64,000 bases of DNA from Thunnus maccoyii (lineage: Eukaryota; Chordata; Actinopteri; Scombriformes; Scombridae), in NCBI RefSeq assembly GCF_910596095.1, contig NC_056536.1, positions 15,952,791 through 16,016,790 of the forward strand, given 5' to 3'. Position 1 is the stretch's first letter. Each line of letters starts with the position of its first letter. This document shows, in pieces, positions 46,575 to 64,000 of the stretch. Below the pieces are notes generated by a model. The model was given only the letters and a program-made list of their open reading frames with translations. It was not told the origin of the DNA and did not search any database. Made by a program: the position numbers and the translations under genes.

Positions 46575-46665
46575 GAGTGGTGGAGGGTGTCGGTGGGAGG
46601 GGGCTCGGGACCGGGTTAGGGACAGTAGTCTATAAAGCCTGCGCCTCTGCTCGTCCCTCCCCTGA
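46575..46665 (+). promoter_or_regulatory. pfkm core promoter with TATA box
   Basis: TATAAA at 46631-46636, preceded by GC-rich GGTGGGAGGGGGCTCGG at about 46591-46607, which could serve as GC or CACCC boxes on the other strand. The start codon is at 46766, so with initiation about 30 bp after the TATA the 5' UTR would be near 100 nt. A TATA promoter fits a highly expressed muscle gene. Confidence 0.6.
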
Positions 46666-46765
46666 GAAGCAGAGAGTGAGGAAAGAGTAGCCTTGCTCCG
46701 TTTTTTTTTCTCCTTTTTTCCCCCCCTTTGTTGTAGACACCTGTCTGCCCCGCTCCTCTGGAAAC

Positions 46766-58814
<12,049 letters not shown>

Positions 58815-59015
58815 ACTCAGTTTGTTCCAGAGGAGCACACAGATAGGGGCAATTTTTCTGTTCCATTACAACGTATTTTTCTTTTTGTCCAACTACCTAA
58901 CCTTTCTTATCTTTATTGTGTGCTCTCTTGTCGAATCCAGTGTTATGTAGCACCTCTAACTCTCAAAACAATCAGTGTATCTGTGTATATGTTTTGCAGA
59001 AGATACAAGACACAG

Positions 59016-59021
59016 AATAAA
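59016..59021 (+). promoter_or_regulatory. Poly(A) signal of pfkm
   Basis: AATAAA 202 bp after the pfkm stop codon, the only good signal nearby. Confidence 0.6.
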
Positions 59022-59473
59022 GATATATTTCAAACCAAAAGTTGCATTGTTGGTGATTTGTGTTCAGTTAGCAGAATGTGATTTGTCCTGAGAAATGAAT
59101 ATAGTCAGGAGACTCTTATTCTCAGTTTGCATACAATATCCTGGAAACAATGACCCCACATTAAAACATACACAGTACAGACAGTAAATAAAAGGTGTGG
59201 GAGCTGTATAACCTGTTTTTTTCCCAAGCAGCTGTGATTCAGGACAAATAGGACCCAGGTGTGCGTGTGAAAAACAGCCACAAAAAGCAGCTGCATACGG
59301 GGAGTGTTCATCCCTTCTTCCATCTTTCTGTATCCTCTTGTTCCTGTTCATGGAGGCACCAGCAGCTGTAAGCAGGTAAAGATAGAGACACACAGAGACT
59401 CATTGTGATCTATGTGTCATCTCTGTTGCACTGATCTCCTTCAAAATATCAACCATTATTGGCGAGAAACATA

Positions 59474-61018
59474 CAGACGTGGCTGAAAATATTGGTACCC
59501 TTCCACCTTTAAAAAAAAAAAAAAAATGTCTGTATTAAGTTGAAACCGACTGAACTATATAGTGTCCACCATTTTTTATTTCACATTGAATAAAACTGAA
59601 ACTTTGCTTTTGATTTACAACTTAACATATTATTTAATACAATAAAACAAGTGAAAATGGCCAAAAATATTGGTACCCTTAACTTAATATTTTGTAGCAC
59701 AGCCTTTGAGGCAATAACTGCAGTCAAGTCCTTTCTGTAACTCTGAATAAGGTTTCTACACTTCTCCACTAGTAGTTCAGCCTCGTCTTGAGCAAACTGC
59801 TCCAGTTCTCACAGGTTTGATGGGTGTCATCTCACAACTGCAAGTTTCAGCTCTTTCCGCAGATGTTCAATGGGATTCAGGTCAGGACTCATAGCAGGCC
59901 ACTTCAGAATGGTCCAACGTTTTCTTCTCATCCACTCTTGGTTGCATTTTGATGTATGATGACCGATGACTAAGACACAGCTTTTTGACACTTGGCTGTA
60001 TGATTCACTTCAAAATGCCTCGATAGTCTTCTGATGTCATTGTGCCCTGCTCAGATTCAAGGCACTCAGTGCCTGAGGCAGCAAATCAACCCCAAAACAT
60101 CACTGAGCCTCCTCCATGTTTCACGGTAGGCATGGTGCTCTTTTCTTTGAAGGCTTCATCTTTTTCTTCTGTAAACATAGGGTTGGTGTGATTTACCAGA
60201 AAGCTCTAATTTTGTTTAATCTGTCCAAAGCATATTTGCCCAGAAGGACTGTGACTTGCTGACATGCATTTTGGCAAGTCCAGTCTGGCTTTTCTTTGTC
60301 TCCCTCTTAGAATCGGAGTCTTCCTGGGTTTTCTACCATGGAGCCCATTTTCATTCAGACAGCGACAGATGGTGCAAATTGACACTAGTGTACCTTGAAC
60401 AGCTTGGATCTGTATTGAAGTTTTCCTTGATTCTTTTGCGACTATTCGAGCAATCCTTCTGTTCAATCTCGGGCCAATTTTCCTCTTGCAACCACATCCA
60501 GAGATGTTGGCTACAGTTTCATGGACCTTAAACTTCTTAATAATACTGGCAACAGTGGTCAAAGGAACATCAAGCTCTTTGGAGATGGTCTTGTAACCTT
60601 TACGTTGACCATACTTGGCTATTACCTTTTTTCTAATGTCTTCAGACCACTCTCTAGGTTTTTCATGTTCAATGTGATGCACACTGTGGCACAAAACAGC
60701 AGAGTGAGTAATTATATCCTTTTAAACTGGCTGCATGAATGATTATAAGATTGAAAACACCTGTAATACTAATTAAAACACAATAGTCTGCGTAAAGTAT
60801 CATTACAAATCCATTATTTCTTACAACTTCTAAAAAGGTACCAATAAGTCTTTGTAGAATAAACATGAATTCAGTTATTTTCACAGCTTTTGTGTTTTGT
60901 TCCTCTGCAAACCAAACATAGACATGCATTGATAATAAAATATCTTAATTTCAACACTGTTCGAATGGTGCATTATTTTAATAAAATGCAAGGGTACCAA
61001 TAATTTCAGCCACGTCTG
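59474..61018 (-). mobile_element. Tc1-like DNA transposon, inactive
   Basis: Both ends are CAGACGTGGCTGAAA followed by TATTGGTACCC (inverted at the right), flanked by TA at 59472-59473 and 61019-61020. A second copy of the TATTGGTACCC motif lies about 170 bp in from each end (59667 and 60836), the IR/DR layout of fish Tc1 elements. The minus-strand transposase is broken by several stops and frame shifts but shows its N-terminal helix-turn-helix (KGYKTISKELDVPLTTVASI at 60600), a GRKPRKTPIL linker and a C-terminal PDLNPIEHL catalytic block near 59880. Confidence 0.92.
60206..60694 (-). pseudogene. Tc1 transposase, N-terminal fragment
   Basis: The longest open piece of the transposase, about 160 residues. 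Visible are SEDIRKKVIAKYGQRKGYKT with the first paired-like helix-turn-helix, RLNRRIARIVAKESRKTSIQ with the second, and QRKARLD, which should lead into the first catalytic Asp. The frame then closes. The downstream DDE core is readable only in other frames, so the protein cannot be made. Confidence 0.85.
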
Positions 61019-61020
61019 TA

Positions 61021-61960
61021 CCTCTAAACTGCCTGCAAGTAAAAAGAAGATTGCTTGTGAGTCAAAAATAGAGGTTACATTGCAACTTGCAGGTATTTAT
61101 TTGATTAATCTGACTAACACCTAGTTTATGTTGTTTAGTTTAGAGCCTGCAAAACCTGCCTCTGAATTACATATCAAACAATGTCTGTGAAGGTTTTCGA
61201 TCATTCGGGTCAGAGGATATCTAGCTGGATTTGCTGTGAATCAGCAGATGTAACATGTCATGGTGCTTGTGGTTAAAGCTGAATACCTTGATCACTGAAT
61301 CATAATATTCACCATTTTATAACATGTTTTCTTCATTGACGGGAACCTTAACAGTGGAGCCATTTTAATCTACTGCACGGATAATCCAATAAAATACAGT
61401 TATTCCCTAATTTAACACTATGTGACCTGTCTTTGAACAACCTTTTTAGGTTAATTAAAGCGTTTTCAGTGGCTGATTACATCTCAAAAAAGTGATTACA
61501 TCACTTTTCTTTCTTTGACTCTCTTTGTCTTTTTATACCACACAAAAGGTCATTTATTCACCCTGCTGATAGTGACTGGAACACCATCTACGTATGCATA
61601 TTAACATGATAGCAGTGTATTTACTCAAACTAGAGATAATTTCAGAATAGAAGAAAAAATGTCACGTAGACATGCGCAAATGATGAAGAAATATTACACT
61701 GGAATGTGTACATACATACATGCATTACACAACCTACTACAAGTGCAGAAGTATCTTAATTATCAAAACTGACTTAAAGGATGTTCAGGCCTACAGGGAT
61801 ATAACTCAGTGTTTGTGTAAGAGTTGTATATTTTAATCAATTCGTTTCTTACAATGTATATTGTACAAATATGGTTTTAAAACAGGAAAGTAAGCAAAAG
61901 CACTTTTTGCTTTTTTGTTTTCTCACAAACCCTGTTTGGGTGTCATCAGCTCGAAACAAA
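61021..61960. other. Spacer between the Tc1 element and the MITE cluster
   Basis: AT-rich, with no exon, RNA gene or repeat family that I recognise. Confidence 0.4.
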
Positions 61961-61967
61961 TCCTTAA

Positions 61968-62856
61968 AGACCCCTCTAGACATGTTTTAAGGTGCATATA
62001 AAAAACTGCTTTAATTAATAATAATCTGCGTCTGATGTGGTTTTTCCACAAAAAAACCCAACCCAGAATCTATAAATATGCAAATATTTTTCATTTCAGA
62101 AGCATAATAATAAAATACATGGAATGAGTATGCATAAATTAGCGTTTATAATTAAAGTCCCCCTGCTTTATATAGGGGGACTTTACTTATAAGAGCTAAT
62201 TTATTCAGACTCATTCCTTGCATTTTGTTATTGTATTTATAATTATAAAATATATTTTTTCTACTTTTATTCTAAAATTGATTATAAAAAGATTCATTCA
62301 AGTCAGTCTATGAACTTGTATTGCACCAAGATGTTAAAGTCCTCCTCCATCCAAAAATGTGTTTTTCTTCTTGTTCCTACAGTTGGATGTTTGAGCTTCA
62401 CTGTGCAGAATGTTTGTGCAGAGTTTAACGCTTGAAGCTGTTTTCACATTTATCTGCTGAAAGTGGGAAGTTTCTGCGCTTACAGAAAGTCTGATTTTAA
62501 GGAGTGAGCGTACGAGTAATATCTGTGACATCACAACTAGTTTGGAGGCCAATCCTGGTCCAATATTCAATTTACACAAGTCTGATGTGGAAACTTAAAG
62601 CCTCCAGTGCACAAACACTGAGAATTTACTTTTAATTTACAGTGAAGTAGGAGACATCTTGTAGTAGTTAGACTTCTGAAACGAAATATATTTGCATATT
62701 TATAGAATCTGGAATTATTAATGAGGGAGAAGGAGATGTCATTTTAAGGTAATCAACAAGGTAATTTAACTTTTAACTGAAAAAACATATCAGAAACTGA
62801 TTATTATTCAAAATAGAGTATTTTATATACATCTTAAAACATGTCTGCAGGGACCT
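61968..62856. mobile_element. TTAA-flanked MITE cluster (two inverted copies)
   Basis: The outer ends AGACCCCTCTAGACATGTTT and AAACATGTCTGCAGGGACCT are inverted and flanked by TTAA (61964-61967 and 62857-62860). Another TTAA at 62334-62337, followed by AGTCCTCCTCCATCC, marks the true left end of the better copy (62338-62856). The part 61968-62110 is a fragment of the same family in the opposite direction: AATCTATAAATATGCAAATA there matches the inverse of TATTTGCATATTTATAGAAT at 62690. A perfect hairpin built on AAAGTCCCCCT / AGGGGGACTTT lies at 62154-62184. TTAA targets point to a piggyBac- or Kolobok-type source. Confidence 0.75.
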
Positions 62857-62985
62857 TTAACACCATGGTGCAACACCAGTTCACAGACTGGCTTGAATTA
62901 ATCTATGTATAATCATTTTTAGAATAAAAGTAGAAAAAATATATTTTATAATTCTAAATACAAATAAATTAGCCCTTGTAGTTAA
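62205..62985. repeat. Long inverted arms flanking the better MITE copy
   Basis: The arm 62205-62337 and the arm 62857-62985 are reverse complements over about 120 bp. TATAAAATATATTTTTTCTA at about 62244 matches the inverse of TAGAAAAAATATATTTTATA at about 62931, and TGAACTTGTATTGCACC matches the inverse of GGTGCAACACCAGTTCA. The MITE 62338-62856 sits exactly between the arms. Confidence 0.75.
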
Positions 62986-63079
62986 TATAACTTGGTGTAC
63001 TCCCAAGCAGATAAACAGACTCTACTACAGCAGAAAACATGCTGGTAGAAAAAAAACTACAGCGTGAATCCGGAAAAGG

Positions 63080-63532
63080 AAGAGGAAATGTTTTGTGCAG
63101 AGGTCACCGGGACCTCGCGGTGGCAGCCGGGACGTCGGCGGACTGTGAGCCTGCCTGAGGAGAGCTGCGTGTCCCCAGTGTCCGCTCCGGTCGCCCGGTC
63201 AGGAATGCGCCTCACGAAGCCGCTGTGCGGTGTAATGTTTGATGAGACGCCAGCGGGGAGTGAAGTCTGAGAAGAGTCATGGTTTGGCTTTGTTTACACT
63301 GCTAGTATCGTAGCAGGTTTGATCCGCTGAGCTGACGGTGCTCCACAGCACGCTCAGGTCGATAGCTTCAGTCTGCAGCACACCTGCTAAGTTAGCTGCT
63401 AGGAAGCTAGTTCGAGATCCGACAGGAGAGCCGGACTGACTGCTGAGCCCGGCCGGTGCGCCGGACAGAGGAGGTGGTGGCAGGCGGGGGCCGGGACAAC
63501 ACGACGGGGTGGAAGTGAGTCAGGAGCGGCTG
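63080..63532 (+). promoter_or_regulatory. CpG island and 5' UTR of an unidentified gene
   Basis: GC content and CpG density rise sharply from 63080 (GGACCTCGCGGTGGCAGCCG). No TATA box is seen. An ATG at 63088 opens a 60-codon upstream reading frame that ends at 63268, before the likely start at 63533. It may be a regulatory uORF or chance. Confidence 0.55.
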
Positions 63533-63652
63533 ATGAGTTCAGACCAGAGCGGAGAGCCGCCGCTGCTGCAGGAGGAGGAGGCCGAGCCGGGACCGAGGAC
63601 CGGCGGGAAGGACGAGACTCCGCCGGGGAACGAGGGAGGGTCCGGCGGCATG
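63533..63652 (+). CDS. First coding exon of an unidentified gene (runs off the right edge)
   Basis: Forty codons starting MSSDQSGEPPLLQEEEAEPG and ending GGSGGM directly before a good GTGAGT donor. The peptide is acidic, rich in Gly, Pro and Glu, and has no fold that I recognise; it looks like a disordered N-terminus. The start was chosen because it is the first in-frame ATG in the CpG island exon and the frame stays open to the donor. I do not recognise the family. The rest of the gene lies to the right of the window. Confidence 0.5.
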
Positions 63653-64000
63653 GTGAGTGAGGCCTGCAGCCGCTGGAGAGATAAGCTGCTGCTCAGTGGA
63701 GACCTGTACGCCTCCTCTGCGGTGTTTATTAGACAACAGACACTTTTAACACACACAAGACGCATTTAAACCGACAAGTTTCAGCTTCGCTTTGACTTTG
63801 AGACCAGTCGAGTAATCACTTAATGATTGGAAGTTATTTAACTGTGAGGTTTTATTGATCACCAAGCGAAAACAGCCTCAGACACAGCACACAACAGTAC
63901 TTGTAGGACTGCTAAGTTACCTTGTAACCAGCACAGAAAAGAAATTATTGACTTATGAGGATCCAGATCTGCACTGCAGCTCCTGACACACAGCTAGCTA
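63653..64000 (+). other. Start of intron 1 of the unidentified gene
   Basis: Begins GTGAGTGAGG. No further exon or repeat is visible before the window ends. Confidence 0.4.

Noticed and set aside
59064-59393. 109-codon minus-strand open frame after pfkm
   Set aside because: No recognisable domain and no supporting exon structure; could be part of an unseen 3' UTR, but nothing supports a protein.

Overview
This 64 kb window is nuclear DNA of a ray-finned fish, most likely a spiny-rayed (percomorph) teleost. The evidence is five intron-rich vertebrate genes with short GT-AG introns, a makorin of the fish mkrn4 type, and a dense load of fish-type repeats (L2-like and L1 LINEs, hAT and TTAA-flanked MITEs, a Tc1 element, tRNA-derived SINEs). 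I saw no bacterial, viral, organellar or LTR-element sequence. All gene calls come from translating exons by eye and requiring splice sites and codon phase to agree. Exon edges are therefore predictions, but for ppard, mkrn4, def6, troap and pfkm they join into one uninterrupted reading frame of the expected length.

Left half, minus strand (1-30.4 kb). Read from high to low coordinates the genes are def6 (PH-domain Rho/Rac activator, 619 aa), ppard (nuclear receptor, 510 aa), mkrn4 (CCCH/RING E3 ligase, 376 aa) and the first six exons of fance (Fanconi anaemia core protein, cut by the window edge). DEF6-PPARD-FANCE is the order and orientation of human 6p21.31. In this fish mkrn4 sits between ppard and fance.

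Right half, plus strand (33-64 kb). troap (tastin, a spindle and centrosome protein, 714 aa) is followed by a muscle-type 6-phosphofructokinase, pfkm (22 exons, 780 aa), and by the CpG-rich first exon of an unidentified gene at 63.5 kb. Human TROAP and PFKM both lie on 12q13, so the divergent def6/troap gap (30.4-33.3 kb) joins two blocks that are on different human chromosomes.

The genes do not form one pathway. They are a conserved neighbourhood rather than an operon-like system.

The most unusual structures are: (1) a tandem duplication of about 1.1 kb inside troap that copied exons 4-6; the copied exon 4 has decayed, and the protein is left with three copies of a short module; (2) an extra intron splitting the ligand-binding exon of ppard (207 + 244 = 451 bp); (3) UG-repeat tracts directly before several pfkm 3' splice sites; (4) a nested, inverted pile-up of TTAA-flanked MITEs at 62 kb; (5) two hAT MITEs inserted back to back with separate 8-bp duplications. 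I found no clearly new biological system. The repeated troap module is the best candidate for something not yet described.
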